64,000 bases of DNA from Bianquea renquensis. Lineage in GTDB: Bacteria > Bacillota > Clostridia > Lachnospirales > Bianqueaceae. Shown piece by piece: positions 44,472 through 54,413 of this stretch. Each line of letters begins with the position of its first letter. Position 1 is the stretch's first letter. Position numbers and translations under genes: made by a program. Under the pieces are notes generated by a model. That model had not been told where the DNA came from and ran no database searches. It saw only the letters and a list, made by a program, of their open reading frames with translations. The stretch lies in the NCBI RefSeq assembly GCF_014384895.1, contig NZ_JACRSQ010000017.1, positions 1 to 64,000 of the forward strand. The letters are read 5' to 3'.

Positions 44472-45338
44472 ATGAGATCAGAAAAGGAAGTTTATGATAT
44501 TGTTTTGAATTTTGCAAAAACAGACAAACGCATTCGCATGGTTACTTTGGAAGGATCTAGAACAAATACAAATATTCCGCCTGATGATTTTCAGGATTTT
44601 GATATTACTTTTTTTGTTACGGATATGGACAGCTTCACAAGTGATGATAAATGGCTAGATATATTTGGTGAAAGGTTGATTCTGCAAAAGCCGGAAGATA
44701 TGGAATTATTTCCAGCTGTAGAAAAGGGATTTTCATATTTAATGCTGTTTACTGATGATGTTAAGATAGATTTAACTTTGCTGCCGCTGGAACTGATAGA
44801 CGAGTATTTTACATGGGATAAACTGGTAAAGTTACTGTTGGATAAAGACAACCGTATCGTAAAGCCGCCAATACCAACGGATATAGACTACCACTTGCAG
44901 AAGCCTACTCAAAGAATGTTTGACGATTGCTGTAATGAATTTTGGAATACTACAACATATGTAGTAAAGGGCTTATGCCGCAAAGAAATTCTTTTTGCTA
45001 TTGACCATATGAATGATATAGTACGAAAAGAATTGCTTCGCATGATTTCCTGGCTGATTGGTATCAAACAGGGATTTCATTTCAGTTTGGGAAAAAACTA
45101 TAAATTTATGAAGCAATATGTCCCAGAGGAATTGTGGGAACGACTTATGTCCACTTATAATATGGATTCCTATCCCCATATGTGGGAATCCTTTGAACAA
45201 TGTATGGCATTGTTCCGGGAGGTTTCGTCAGAAGTGGCATGCCAGTTGGATTACCAGTATCCACTATATGATGAAAAAATCAGTAATTATGTGATTCGGC
45301 AAAAGAAAAAATATGGCATTGAAGATGATAACAAATAA
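44472..45338 (+). CDS. ant(6): Aminoglycoside 6-adenylyltransferase, ANT(6) family
   Basis: A 288-residue nucleotidyltransferase that inactivates streptomycin by transferring AMP to its 6-hydroxyl. Motifs include VTLEGSRTNTNIPPDDFQDF with the GSR and DxD metal-binding acids (FDITFFVTD), and EILFAIDHMNDIVRKELLRM. Length and motifs are normal, so the enzyme should be active. The start at 44472 is set by GGAGGAGATAAAA. It is the main known resistance gene of the window, in the IME-2 cargo. Confidence 0.92.
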   Translation: MRSEKEVYDIVLNFAKTDKRIRMVTLEGSRTNTNIPPDDFQDFDITFFVTDMDSFTSDDKWLDIFGERLILQKPEDMELFPAVEKGFSYLMLFTDDVKIDLTLLPLELIDEYFTWDKLVKLLLDKDNRIVKPPIPTDIDYHLQKPTQRMFDDCCNEFWNTTTYVVKGLCRKEILFAIDHMNDIVRKELLRMISWLIGIKQGFHFSLGKNYKFMKQYVPEELWERLMSTYNMDSYPHMWESFEQCMALFREVSSEVACQLDYQYPLYDEKISNYVIRQKKKYGIEDDNK

Positions 45339-45815
45339 AATTTTTTCAATCGAAAAAATTTATTTTGATTATTCAATTTTGAAAAACTGAATACCTCAAA
45401 ATCAGAAAGAGCGCGGACAAGCACTTTGAGGGATTGGCCGCCTTGTCCACCCATCCAGCGGGGCGGCGGGCGGCGGTCAAGGCCGGGTGTAACCCCGTTC
45501 ATTTCAGCCTTGACGGTTGCCCGCTGTCCTGCTACTTTTCCGGGAGTGTGGCCACAACTTCGGGACACTTTGTCCACAAGTCGGAGCGTAGGACGAGGGA
45601 CGGGGGCTTTCATATACCTGCCGCCGTTCTCTGAAAACAGGCCGATTTTTTGCTCATTCCCATTCGCAAAAATTCAGCCTGTTTTCCTGCCGGAGCAAAC
45701 GGGGCGCAAGAAGCACCGCACCCCGTTTCCCCCGTCAGCCACGCCAGCAGGTATAACACACTACACTTTGCAAGCAAAGTCGTGTGCCAAAGGGGGCACC
45801 CCTTTGGAAACCCCG
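45339..45815. other. IME-2 right-end noncoding region
   Basis: GC-rich sequence of the kind often left next to mobile-element ends. No supported gene; short reading frames here look like chance. It has TTCGGGACACTTTGTCC, related to the hairpin at 41375. Confidence 0.5.
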
Positions 45816-45871
45816 GACAACAAAACAGGCGGTATGCTGCCCTCTCCGGGAGCATACCGCCGTTTGTTGTC
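45816..45871. other. Long imperfect hairpin near the IME-2 right end
   Basis: GACAACAAA then GGCGGTATGCT pair with AGCATACCGCC and TTTGTTGTC, with a two- to three-base bulge and a 12-base loop. It lies 23 bases inside the right terminal repeat. It could terminate transcription entering from the host or act in transfer. Confidence 0.55.
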
Positions 45872-45893
45872 AGCAGCCCGTTTCACGGTCTGC

Positions 45894-45913
45894 GTGTAGT
45901 TCCTTGTAAACTG
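45894..45913 (-). repeat. IME-2 right terminal inverted repeat
   Basis: GTGTAGTTCCTTGTAAACTG is the reverse complement of the left end with one mismatch. Confidence 0.85.
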
Positions 45914-46117
45914 ACCTAAACAACGTTATAAAATATTATATCATGAACAATACCAACGTCTTCGTTAATATTCATCTTATCATCCCTCCAACACATGTAT
46001 ATTATAATTTAGATTATCATAATAATGTGAATAATGCAAGAAGATTTACGAATTTTCTAACAAATAGAAATACATCTTATATAGTTTTGACAGTTACTCA
46101 ATAAATCCTCTTAGCAC

Positions 46118-46175
46118 AATCTTAACATCTCGCGCCAGCATCCTAACACCAATCTTACTATCTTCGTGCTACACT
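46118..46175 (+). promoter_or_regulatory. Candidate KdpE-controlled promoter of kdpFABC
   Basis: Three similar elements ATCTTAACATC (46119), ATCCTAACACC (46140) and ATCTTACTATC (46152) lie about two and one helical turns apart, just before a TACACT -10-like box (46170-46175). OmpR-type regulators such as KdpE bind direct repeats of this kind. The region 45914-46117 has no gene. Confidence 0.5.
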
Positions 46176-46227
46176 CATCTCCGTAAAATGAATAGCCACA
46201 GGAAAGAGCCTTAGAGGAGGGAGAACC

Positions 46228-46320
46228 ATGGAAGTCGTAACCGGTATCGTTGGCGTCGTAGCACTGTTGGTGCTGGTTTATCTGGGATATGTTCTGTTAA
46301 AAGGAGAGGATAGGAGATGA
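46228..46320 (+). CDS. kdpF: KdpF small membrane subunit
   Basis: Thirty residues form a single hydrophobic helix ([20 protein letters not shown]) with a charged tail, as in KdpF, which stabilises the KdpFABC complex. AGAGGAGGGAGAACC precedes the ATG. The stop overlaps the kdpA start (ATGA), so translation is coupled. Confidence 0.88.
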   Translation: MEVVTGIVGVVALLVLVYLGYVLLKGEDRR

Positions 46321-48053
46321 ACAGCGTTTTACAATATGGACTCTATATTGCCATCCTTGTGCTGTTGGCAATCCCCCTCGGGGGATACATCGCCAAAGTG
46401 ATGAGGGGGGAGAAGGTATTTCTTACCAGGGTTTTAGCGCCCTGTGAGAGAGGGGTCTACCGTCTTTTGCGTGTTAAACAAGAAGAAGATATGGGGTGGA
46501 AAAAATACGCAGGTTGTGCGCTGCTGTTCAGCGCCATATGTCTAGCCGTGTTGATGGTCCTGCACATGATTCAGAATCTTCTTCCCCTGAATCCGGAGGG
46601 ATTGCCCGGTACATCCTGGCATCTGGCATTCAACACGGCGGCTAGTTTTGTGACGAACACCAACTGGCAGGCGTATTCTGGGGAGGCCACCCTCAGCTAT
46701 TTTACACAGATGATGGGGTTGACGGTACAGAACTTTGTATCGGCCGCGGTGGGAATGGCCGTTCTCTTTGCCCTGATCCGTGGGTTGACCCGCGTTAAGC
46801 AAAACGGAATCGGAAACTTTTGGACAGATGTGACGCGCAGTATCCTGTACATCCTCATTCCCCTATCCATTCTGGTATCACTGGCGCTTATTTCCCAGGG
46901 CGTTGTTCAAAACTTTACGCCCTATGAGACAGTAACCTTAGTGGAGCCCATTGCGCTGGAGAACGGAACGCAGGTTACGCAGCAGATTGTGCCTATGGGA
47001 CCCGCGGCTAGCCAGGTTGCCATCAAACAGCTGGGAACCAACGGCGGCGGATTCTTCGGCGCGAACTCGGCCCACCCCTTTGAGAATCCGACTCCGCTGT
47101 CTAACCTCATGGAGATGATCTCGATCCTCGTGATTCCGGTAGCGCTCTGCTTTACCTTCGGAAAATGCGTCAACGACAAGAAGCAAGGAGTCGCCATATT
47201 CTTAGCCATGATGATCATACTGCTTGGGGCCTTGACTGTTACAGCGGTTCAGGAGCAAGGAGGCACGGCCCAATTGGAGCAAGATGGTGCAGTGGACATC
47301 CGCGGGGAGAATCAAGCCGGTGGCAATATGGAGGGAAAAGAGGCACGGTTCGGCATCGCCACATCCGTCACATGGACGGTCTTTACCACTTCGGCGTCCA
47401 ACGGATCTGTCAACTCCATGCTCGATAGCTATACCCCCATAGGGGGGATGATCCCGCTGCTCTTGATGGAGCTGGGGGAAGTGGCCTTCGGAGGCGTCGG
47501 CTGTGGCCTGTATGGCATGTTGGCTTTTGCGATTCTTACAGTCTTCATCGCAGGCCTCATGGTTGGGCGGACACCGGAATATCTGGGGAAAAAGATTGAA
47601 CCCTATGAAATGCGAATGGCAATGCTGATCTGTCTGGCTACGCCGGTTGCAATTCTGATTGGAAGCGGGATTGCCGCGTTCCTACCGCAAACAGCTCAAA
47701 GCCTGAACAATAGCGGGGCCCATGGCTTCTCCGAAATGCTGTACGCCTATTCATCCGCCGGCGGAAACAATGGGTCAGCGTTCGCCGGTTTTAATGCGAA
47801 CACCCCATTCTTCAATGTTTCCCTGGGATTGAGTATGTTGTTTGTACGGTTTGTCCCCATGGTCGCGGCTTTAGCCATCGCCGGAAGTATGGCCCGGAAG
47901 AAGAAAGTCGCGGTTAGCGCCGGTACGCTTTCCACAAGCAATGCTATGTTTATCGGTCTATTGATCGGCATTGTACTGCTGGTGGGAGCGCTGAGTTTCT
48001 TCCCAGCACTGTCCCTGGGCCCCATCGCAGAATTTGTCCAGGGGATGGCATAA
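46317..48053 (+). CDS. kdpA: KdpA potassium-transporting subunit
   Basis: The 578-residue channel-like subunit that selects and conducts K+. It is a polytopic membrane protein with family segments such as [20 protein letters not shown], the selectivity-filter region FVTNTNWQ and a later filter region ([18 protein letters not shown]). Length is close to the usual 560-580. GGAGAGGATAGG precedes its ATG inside the kdpF stop. Confidence 0.96.
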   Translation: MNSVLQYGLYIAILVLLAIPLGGYIAKVMRGEKVFLTRVLAPCERGVYRLLRVKQEEDMGWKKYAGCALLFSAICLAVLMVLHMIQNLLPLNPEGLPGTSWHLAFNTAASFVTNTNWQAYSGEATLSYFTQMMGLTVQNFVSAAVGMAVLFALIRGLTRVKQNGIGNFWTDVTRSILYILIPLSILVSLALISQGVVQNFTPYETVTLVEPIALENGTQVTQQIVPMGPAASQVAIKQLGTNGGGFFGANSAHPFENPTPLSNLMEMISILVIPVALCFTFGKCVNDKKQGVAIFLAMMIILLGALTVTAVQEQGGTAQLEQDGAVDIRGENQAGGNMEGKEARFGIATSVTWTVFTTSASNGSVNSMLDSYTPIGGMIPLLLMELGEVAFGGVGCGLYGMLAFAILTVFIAGLMVGRTPEYLGKKIEPYEMRMAMLICLATPVAILIGSGIAAFLPQTAQSLNNSGAHGFSEMLYAYSSAGGNNGSAFAGFNANTPFFNVSLGLSMLFVRFVPMVAALAIAGSMARKKKVAVSAGTLSTSNAMFIGLLIGIVLLVGALSFFPALSLGPIAEFVQGMA

Positions 48054-48084
48054 CGGTATGGAATTGAAGGAAAGGGTGAGTCAA

Positions 48085-50154
48085 ATGCAAGAAAAGTCAA
48101 AGTCAGCCTTTGCCGATGGAAACATGATGGCAAGAGCGATGAAGGATGCTTTTGTCAAACTGGCGCCGAGGACACAGGCAAAGAATCCGGTCATGTTGCT
48201 GGTGTATATTTCCGCGATTTTGACCACAGGTTTATATTTCCTTTCGCTATTCGGCATTCGGGATCAACGCCCGGGATATATCATAGGGGTCGCCATCGTG
48301 CTTTGGTTCACAGTTCTTTTCGCCAACTTTGCGGAGGCGATCGCTGAAGGGCGCGGAAAGGCACAGGCGGATACGCTCCGCGCGGCAAAGCGCGATGTGG
48401 AGGCCCACAAGATCCCATCGGCGGGGCAGAAGGACGCCATCACGGTGATTCCGTCCGCAAAGCTAAAGAAGGGCGATATCGTCATCGTCAAATCCGGCGA
48501 GCAAGTGCCCGGCGACGGTGAGGTGATCGAGGGAGCGGCCTCCGTGGACGAGAGCGCCATCACAGGGGAATCCGCCCCCGTGATACGAGAAAGCGGTGGC
48601 GACCGAAGTGCGGTCACCGGCGGCACTACGGTCATTTCTGACTGGCTGGTAATTCAGATTACCAGCGAAGCCGGTGAAAGCTTTTTGGATAAGATGATCG
48701 CCATGGTGGAGGGGGCGGCGAGGAAAAAAACGCCCAATGAAATTGCCCTGCAAATCCTTCTGGTGGCCCTGTCCATTATCTTTGTGCTGGTGACAGTATC
48801 TCTATTTACCTATTCTGACTTCTCCGCCAAACAGGCCGGCATGTCGAATCCCAGTTCCATCACATCCCTAGTGGCGCTGCTGGTTTGCCTGGCGCCCACC
48901 ACCATCGGAGCACTGTTGTCCGCCATCGGAATTGCGGGTATGAGCAGGCTGAATCAGGCCAATGTTCTAGCCATGAGCGGCCGCGCCATTGAAGCGGCGG
49001 GGGATGTGGATATTCTGTTGCTGGACAAAACCGGGACGATAACCCTTGGTAACCGGCAAGCGTCGGAATTTATTCCAGTGGACGGTGTGAGCCCGGAGGA
49101 GCTGGCAGATGCAGCACAGCTTTCGTCGCTGGCGGATGAGACGCCCGAAGGGCGTAGCATTGTCGTGCTGGCAAAGGAAAAGTTTGGGATTCGCGGCCGT
49201 TCCATGAGCGACTTAAATATAGAGTTTATCCCTTTCACTGCGAAAAGCCGCATGAGCGGCGTCAACTACAATGGCAACGAAATCCGCAAGGGGGCTGCGG
49301 ACGCGATTCAAGAGTATGTAGCGGAACAGGGGGGATCCTTTAGCGCGCAGTGTGAGGAAGTGGTGAAGGCGATAGCCAATCAAGGAGGAACCCCTTTGGT
49401 GGTGGCGAAAAATCGCAAATTGCTAGGCGTCATCTATTTAAAAGATATTATCAAGCAGGGGGTCAAAGAAAAGTTTGCGGACCTGCGGAAGATGGGAATC
49501 AAGACCATCATGATCACGGGCGACAATCCATTGACGGCAGCGGCGATTGCGGCGGAAGCCGGGGTCGATGACTTTCTGGCGGAAGCCACACCGGAGGGAA
49601 AACTAAAGCTCATCCGCGACTATCAAGCCAAGGGGCATCTGGTCGCCATGACCGGAGATGGAACCAACGACGCGCCGGCGCTAGCGCAAGCGGATGTGGC
49701 GGTAGCGATGAACAGCGGCACACAGGCAGCAAAAGAGGCTGGCAATATGGTGGATCTGGATTCATCACCCACAAAGCTCATCGATATCGTTCGAATTGGA
49801 AAACAGCTGTTAATGACAAGGGGGAGTTTGACCACCTTTAGCATCGCCAACGATGTGGCAAAGTACTTTGCGATTATACCAGCGCTGTTTATGGCAGTGT
49901 ATCCGGGGTTATCTGCCCTAAACATTATGGGCCTCCACAGCGCTGAGAGCGCGATTTTTTCCGCGATTCTCTATAATGCGCTGATCATTATTGCGCTGAT
50001 TCCCCTTGCCCTGAGAGGTGTCAAATACCGGGAGGTTCCCGCTAGCAAATTGCTTTCGAGAAATCTGCTGGTCTATGGGGTCGGAGGTATGGTGATTCCC
50101 TTTATTGCCATCAAGCTGATCGATATGATCCTAGTGGGGATCGGGCTTTTTTAA
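48085..50154 (+). CDS. kdpB: KdpB P-type ATPase subunit
   Basis: A 689-residue ATPase that drives K+ uptake. The phosphorylation site is [14 protein letters not shown] with D314, the TGE(S) dephosphorylation loop is ITGESAPV, and the hinge is [20 protein letters not shown]. The start at 48085 (MQEKSKS) is preferred because AAGGAAAGGGTGAGTCAA precedes it; an in-frame ATG at 48058 would add nine residues. Confidence 0.95.
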   Translation: MQEKSKSAFADGNMMARAMKDAFVKLAPRTQAKNPVMLLVYISAILTTGLYFLSLFGIRDQRPGYIIGVAIVLWFTVLFANFAEAIAEGRGKAQADTLRAAKRDVEAHKIPSAGQKDAITVIPSAKLKKGDIVIVKSGEQVPGDGEVIEGAASVDESAITGESAPVIRESGGDRSAVTGGTTVISDWLVIQITSEAGESFLDKMIAMVEGAARKKTPNEIALQILLVALSIIFVLVTVSLFTYSDFSAKQAGMSNPSSITSLVALLVCLAPTTIGALLSAIGIAGMSRLNQANVLAMSGRAIEAAGDVDILLLDKTGTITLGNRQASEFIPVDGVSPEELADAAQLSSLADETPEGRSIVVLAKEKFGIRGRSMSDLNIEFIPFTAKSRMSGVNYNGNEIRKGAADAIQEYVAEQGGSFSAQCEEVVKAIANQGGTPLVVAKNRKLLGVIYLKDIIKQGVKEKFADLRKMGIKTIMITGDNPLTAAAIAAEAGVDDFLAEATPEGKLKLIRDYQAKGHLVAMTGDGTNDAPALAQADVAVAMNSGTQAAKEAGNMVDLDSSPTKLIDIVRIGKQLLMTRGSLTTFSIANDVAKYFAIIPALFMAVYPGLSALNIMGLHSAESAIFSAILYNALIIIALIPLALRGVKYREVPASKLLSRNLLVYGVGGMVIPFIAIKLIDMILVGIGLF

Positions 50155-50182
50155 CCTGTTAAGTAAAAGAAAGGTGATCGAG

Positions 50183-50791
50183 ATGAAAACCATAAAAGAA
50201 GTAGTGCCGAGGGCGATTGCATTTTTCCTCATGATGACGCTCCTCTGCGGTGGCCTGTACACTCTGGTGGTGACCGGCGCCGGCCAATTATTGTTTCACG
50301 ACAAGGCCAATGGCAGCATTGTCGAGGTCGATGGCAAGAAATATGGATCTGCGCTTTTGGCACAGCAGTTTACGGATACTGGCCATCTCTGGGGGCGCAT
50401 CATGAATATCGACACGGAGACATTTACAGATGAGGATGGAAATCCTGTCATGTACGCATGGGCCTCCAACCTTAGCCCCGCCAGTGAGGAGTATAAGGAG
50501 CTCATCGCAGAAAGGGTCTTGAAAATTCAGGAGGCGCATCCCGACAAGGCTGGCGTACCGATACCGGAGGATCTGGTAACCTGCTCTGGAAGTGGCTTAG
50601 ATCCCCATATCTCAGTGGCAGCCGCGGAGTACCAGATTCAGCGGATTGCAAGGAACACCGGGCGATCCGTTGACGAGGTGCAGGCCATCATTGACCGGTA
50701 TACAACAGGACGTTTCTTGGGGATTTTTGGGGAGCCGACCGTCAACGTTCTGAAAGTGAACTTGGCACTGGATGGAATCTTAACAGAATAA
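50183..50791 (+). CDS. kdpC: KdpC subunit
   Basis: A 202-residue single-span membrane protein that helps KdpB. One helix near the N-terminus (AIAFFLMMTLLCGGLYTLVV) and the conserved SGLDPHISVAAAEYQI motif identify it. AAAGGTGATCGAG precedes the ATG at 50183; a GTG nine bases earlier is less well placed. Confidence 0.94.
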   Translation: MKTIKEVVPRAIAFFLMMTLLCGGLYTLVVTGAGQLLFHDKANGSIVEVDGKKYGSALLAQQFTDTGHLWGRIMNIDTETFTDEDGNPVMYAWASNLSPASEEYKELIAERVLKIQEAHPDKAGVPIPEDLVTCSGSGLDPHISVAAAEYQIQRIARNTGRSVDEVQAIIDRYTTGRFLGIFGEPTVNVLKVNLALDGILTE

Positions 50792-50924
50792 GATAGAACT
50801 TGAAAGGAATTTGTGATATACTAATCGTGAACGTGATGATAGGCGCCAGCCATGTGCAGCGCTGCGGAGCCATATCATGGCCGGAGGTCATGGTATACTC
50901 TGAGAAGAGAAATCAGGTGATGAC

Positions 50925-53612
50925 GTGGAAACCCAGAGGCCCAATCCGGATCTGTTGCTTCAGCAGATTATGGGAGAGGAGCAGAAGCGGCAGGTCAGGG
51001 GCAAGCTGAAGATATTTTTCGGATATGCGGCGGGTGTGGGCAAGACCTATGCCATGCTGGAGGCGGCTCATCAGGCGAGCAAAGCGGGGATCGACGTGGC
51101 CGTCGGGTATATAGAGCCGCACGCAAGGCCAGACACGTTGGCGCTACTGGATGGACTGGAGCTAATTCCCCCTCTGCTGATGGACCACAAGGGAGTTGCA
51201 ATCCGCGAATTTGACCTGGATCGGGCATTGGCCAGGAGACCGCAGCTAATCCTCATAGATGAACTGGCCCATACCAATGCGGACAGCTGCCGTCACGCCA
51301 AGCGGTACCAGGACGTGGAGGAGCTTCTGAAAGCCGGCATCGACGTCTATACTACCGTCAATGTACAGCATCTGGAAAGCCTCAATGATGTGGTGGCATC
51401 CATAACCGGCATCACAGTCCGGGAACGGCTGCCGGATACAGTCTTCGACAATGCGGATCAGGTGGAGCTGGTGGACATTGAGCCAGATGAGCTGATCCAG
51501 CGGTTAAGTCAGGGCAAGATCTATCAGAAGCGACAGGCGCGGCAGGCGCTTGCGCATTTCTTTTCTAAAACCAATCTGGTGGCCCTCCGGGAGATTGCGC
51601 TCCTGCGCTCGGCAGAGCGGGTCAATAAGACGGCGGAGAAAAGGGATTACTACGCGGGAGAACATATTTTGATCTGTTTATCCGCGTCGCCCAGCAATGC
51701 CAAAGTTATTCGGACAGCGGCCAGGATGGCGGATGCCTTTCATGGCAAGTTTACCGCGCTGTTTGTTGAGCGGGAGACCGAGTCCGAGACGGTGGCCCAG
51801 AGGGGGCTTACAGAGAATCTGCGCCTTGCGGAGCAGCTGGGGGCCAGAATTGCCACCGTTTACGGGGATGATGTAGCCTACCAGATAGCGGAGTATGCGA
51901 AGGCCAGCGGTGTGACGAAGGTTATCATCGGAAGGTCCAACAACGTAAAATATTGGTGGTCGAGCAAAGCCAATTTAGTGGAGCGGTTGACCAGTCTGGC
52001 TCCGGCGCTGGATATCTATATCATTCCAGACACACTGTCGCCCTACCGGAATAAGCGCCGTTTGCTGGGCAAAGTCCAGGGAGAGGGATTCTCCTTCGAG
52101 GATGTGGCTGTCTCTCTGGCGATTTTGATTTTCACCACACTGCTAGGATTTTGGTTTGACCATCTGAAGTTTGGCGAAGCCAGCATCATTATGTTGTATA
52201 TCCTGGGAGTTTTAGTGACGGCACTTGTCACGAAAGGCAAGCTATATAGCGCATTCTCCTCCTTAATCAGCGTCTTTGCCTTCAACTATTTTTTTACCGC
52301 ACCGCAGTTTGCCTTTCAAGTGTTTGACACGGAATACCCGGTTACTTTTTTGTTCCTGCTCATCGTCTCCATCATCGTTAGCACCTTGACGAGCAAAGTC
52401 AAAATGCAGGCGAAGCAGGCGGCACAGAAAGCCTACAGGACGGAAGTCCTCCTGGAGACGAGCCAGCATTTTCAGTCGGCCCAGACACAGCAGGAGATCT
52501 TGACCGAGCTGGCGCGCCAGATGCTCCGGCTGTTGGACCGCACGGTTTTGATCTATCCCGTCAAGGAGGAGCAGCAAGAACTGAGCGAGCCATTAGTGTT
52601 CGCAAAAGATGCGGAACTGGAAAGCGAATTGTATACGACGCCTGATGAGCGGGCAGTGGCTGTATGGGTATATAAAAATAATAAACACGCTGGCGCCACC
52701 ACCAATACCTTGCCTGGAGCGCGCTGCCTATACATGGCAGTGCGCAGCCATGAAACGGTCTTTGCCGTCGCCGCGATCGCCATTGGGCAGAGGGAGACTC
52801 TGGGCGCCTTTGAGAAGAATCTTCTGGTGGCAATGCTAGGTGAGTGTGGTCTAGCTCTAGAAAAAGATTTGGTGACCAAGACAAAGAATCAGATTGCCAT
52901 TCAAGCCCAGCAGGAACAATTGCGGGCCAATCTGCTGCGGGCCATATCCCATGATCTGCGGACGCCGTTGACCAGCATCTCTGGCAATGCGGGAATCCTC
53001 ATGGAGAACGGCGATATTCTGAATGAAGAGAAGAAAAAGCAATTGTACTCCGATATCTTGGACGACTCCATTTGGCTGATCAACCTGGTGGAGAATCTCT
53101 TATCGGTTACCCGGATCGAAAATGGGACGATGAATCTGACGATGCAGTCAGAACTTGTGGATGAGGTCATACAGGAGGCGCTCCGGCACGTGAACCGCAG
53201 AAGCTCCGAGCATGATATCCGCGTGAATCTGGAGGATGATATGTTGATGGCAAAGATGGATTCCCGGCTGATCTTGCAGGTCATCATCAATATTGTGGAC
53301 AACGCCATACAATACACGGACCCAGGGAGCCACATCACCATCGCCGCCAGAAAGAGCAAAGACATGATTTTATTTGAGATCAGCGATGATGGCGCGGGCA
53401 TTCCGGATGAGGCAAAGAGCAAGCTCTTCGATATGTTTTACACCGTTGACAAAAACCGGGGGGACGGGAGACGGGGCCTCGGCCTTGGACTTTCCCTGTG
53501 CAAGTCCATTATCCACGCACACGGAGGAATCATCGGCGTGAAGGACCATGCGCCCCATGGATTGACGTTCTATTTTACGCTGTATTCAGAGGAGGTGAAT
53601 TGTGATGTATAA
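50925..53612 (+). CDS. kdpD: KdpD sensor kinase
   Basis: An 895-residue turgor/potassium sensor. The N-terminal KdpD domain has Walker A FFGYAAGVGKTYAM (about residues 31-44). Then come a universal-stress-like domain (from about 245), four membrane helices (about 390-490), a GAF region, and HisKA/HATPase domains with the phospho-accepting histidine H676 in RAISHDLRTPLTSI. The start is GTG at 50925. It overlaps kdpE by eight bases, so the pair is coupled. Confidence 0.94.
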   Translation: METQRPNPDLLLQQIMGEEQKRQVRGKLKIFFGYAAGVGKTYAMLEAAHQASKAGIDVAVGYIEPHARPDTLALLDGLELIPPLLMDHKGVAIREFDLDRALARRPQLILIDELAHTNADSCRHAKRYQDVEELLKAGIDVYTTVNVQHLESLNDVVASITGITVRERLPDTVFDNADQVELVDIEPDELIQRLSQGKIYQKRQARQALAHFFSKTNLVALREIALLRSAERVNKTAEKRDYYAGEHILICLSASPSNAKVIRTAARMADAFHGKFTALFVERETESETVAQRGLTENLRLAEQLGARIATVYGDDVAYQIAEYAKASGVTKVIIGRSNNVKYWWSSKANLVERLTSLAPALDIYIIPDTLSPYRNKRRLLGKVQGEGFSFEDVAVSLAILIFTTLLGFWFDHLKFGEASIIMLYILGVLVTALVTKGKLYSAFSSLISVFAFNYFFTAPQFAFQVFDTEYPVTFLFLLIVSIIVSTLTSKVKMQAKQAAQKAYRTEVLLETSQHFQSAQTQQEILTELARQMLRLLDRTVLIYPVKEEQQELSEPLVFAKDAELESELYTTPDERAVAVWVYKNNKHAGATTNTLPGARCLYMAVRSHETVFAVAAIAIGQRETLGAFEKNLLVAMLGECGLALEKDLVTKTKNQIAIQAQQEQLRANLLRAISHDLRTPLTSISGNAGILMENGDILNEEKKKQLYSDILDDSIWLINLVENLLSVTRIENGTMNLTMQSELVDEVIQEALRHVNRRSSEHDIRVNLEDDMLMAKMDSRLILQVIINIVDNAIQYTDPGSHITIAARKSKDMILFEISDDGAGIPDEAKSKLFDMFYTVDKNRGDGRRGLGLGLSLCKSIIHAHGGIIGVKDHAPHGLTFYFTLYSEEVNCDV

Positions 53613-54309
53613 ACCGCGAATTCTCGTGGTAGAAGATGACAAAGCAGTGCGCAACCTGATCACGACCACGCTGGAGACGCAGGGCTATCAGTATCATACG
53701 GCGAGTACCGGCGGAGAGTCCATCATGGAGGCCATATCCAACCAACCTGACGTGGTGATTCTAGATCTCGGGTTGCCGGATATGGACGGAGTCGACATCA
53801 TCAAAAAAATTCGCGGCTGGTCCAATATGCCCATCATCGTGGTCAGCGCGCGCAGTGAAGATCGGGATAAGATTGATGCGTTAGACGCAGGCGCGGATGA
53901 TTTTTTGACAAAACCCTTTAGCGTCGAAGAACTGTTGGCGAGACTCCGCGTCACACTGCGCCGGCTCCGCTATGATGTAGAAAAAGCAGGGAAATCATCC
54001 AGCGTCTTCGTCAACGGAGAGCTGAAGATTGACTACGCGGCGGGGTGCGCCTATATCGCGGACGCGGAGGTTCATCTGACGCCCATTGAGTATAGACTGC
54101 TCTGCCTTCTGGCCAAAAATGTGGGAAAGGTGCTGACCCACAACTATATTCTAAAGGAAGTGTGGGGGAACGCCCTGCCCGGCGATACACCGTCCCTTCG
54201 AGTTTTTATGGCAACGCTGCGCAAAAAAATTGAGAAGAATCCGTCCCAGCCACAATACATTCAGACCCACATTGGAATCGGATATCGAATGCTGCGGATC
54301 CCCGAGTGA
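53605..54309 (+). CDS. kdpE: KdpE response regulator
   Basis: A 234-residue OmpR-type regulator. The receiver domain has EDD at 9-11, phospho-acceptor D54 (VVILDLGLPDMDG), and K103 by position (FLTKPF). The winged helix ends IGIGYRML. GAGGAGGTGAATTGTG precedes the ATG. Its expected target is the kdpFABC promoter upstream of 46228. Confidence 0.94.
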   Translation: MYKPRILVVEDDKAVRNLITTTLETQGYQYHTASTGGESIMEAISNQPDVVILDLGLPDMDGVDIIKKIRGWSNMPIIVVSARSEDRDKIDALDAGADDFLTKPFSVEELLARLRVTLRRLRYDVEKAGKSSSVFVNGELKIDYAAGCAYIADAEVHLTPIEYRLLCLLAKNVGKVLTHNYILKEVWGNALPGDTPSLRVFMATLRKKIEKNPSQPQYIQTHIGIGYRMLRIPE

Positions 54310-54317
54310 TCCGCAGC
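54291..54317 (+). terminator. Terminator-like hairpin at the kdpE stop
   Basis: A perfect 10-bp stem GCTGCGGATC/GATCCGCAGC with a 7-base loop covers the stop codon. The T tract is weak (CTGTTATAAA). Confidence 0.6.
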
Positions 54318-54331
54318 CTGTTATAAAATGG

Positions 54332-54360
54332 TTGCATTTTTGTATGTTCTGCGGTATACT
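54332..54360 (+). promoter_or_regulatory. Promoter of the GH3 glycosidase
   Basis: TTGCAT and TATACT are 17 bp apart. The start codon lies 54 bases further. Confidence 0.65.
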
Positions 54361-54413
54361 GGATGTGCTCGTGAACGGAGCGAGAAGTGACATAGACAGG
54401 AGGAAGGTAAAGG

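Larger units (their letters stand above)
37272..45913. mobile_element. IME-2: mobilizable element with aminoglycoside resistance
   Basis: An 8.6-kb element bounded by 20-bp inverted repeats (37272-37291 and 45894-45913; 19 of 20 match). Minus strand from left: serine recombinase, small protein, MobV relaxase, RepA-like protein, Cys-rich VLP protein. Plus strand: XRE regulator, GNAT fragment, P-loop kinase, methyltransferase, racemase fragment, ANT(6) resistance gene. There are no mating-pair genes, so it needs a helper for transfer. Confidence 0.85.

Noticed and set aside
45426..45899. A 157-codon frame at the IME-2 right end
   Set aside because: It is Pro/Arg/Ser-rich, lacks a ribosome site and overlaps a strong hairpin; it looks like chance in GC-rich DNA.
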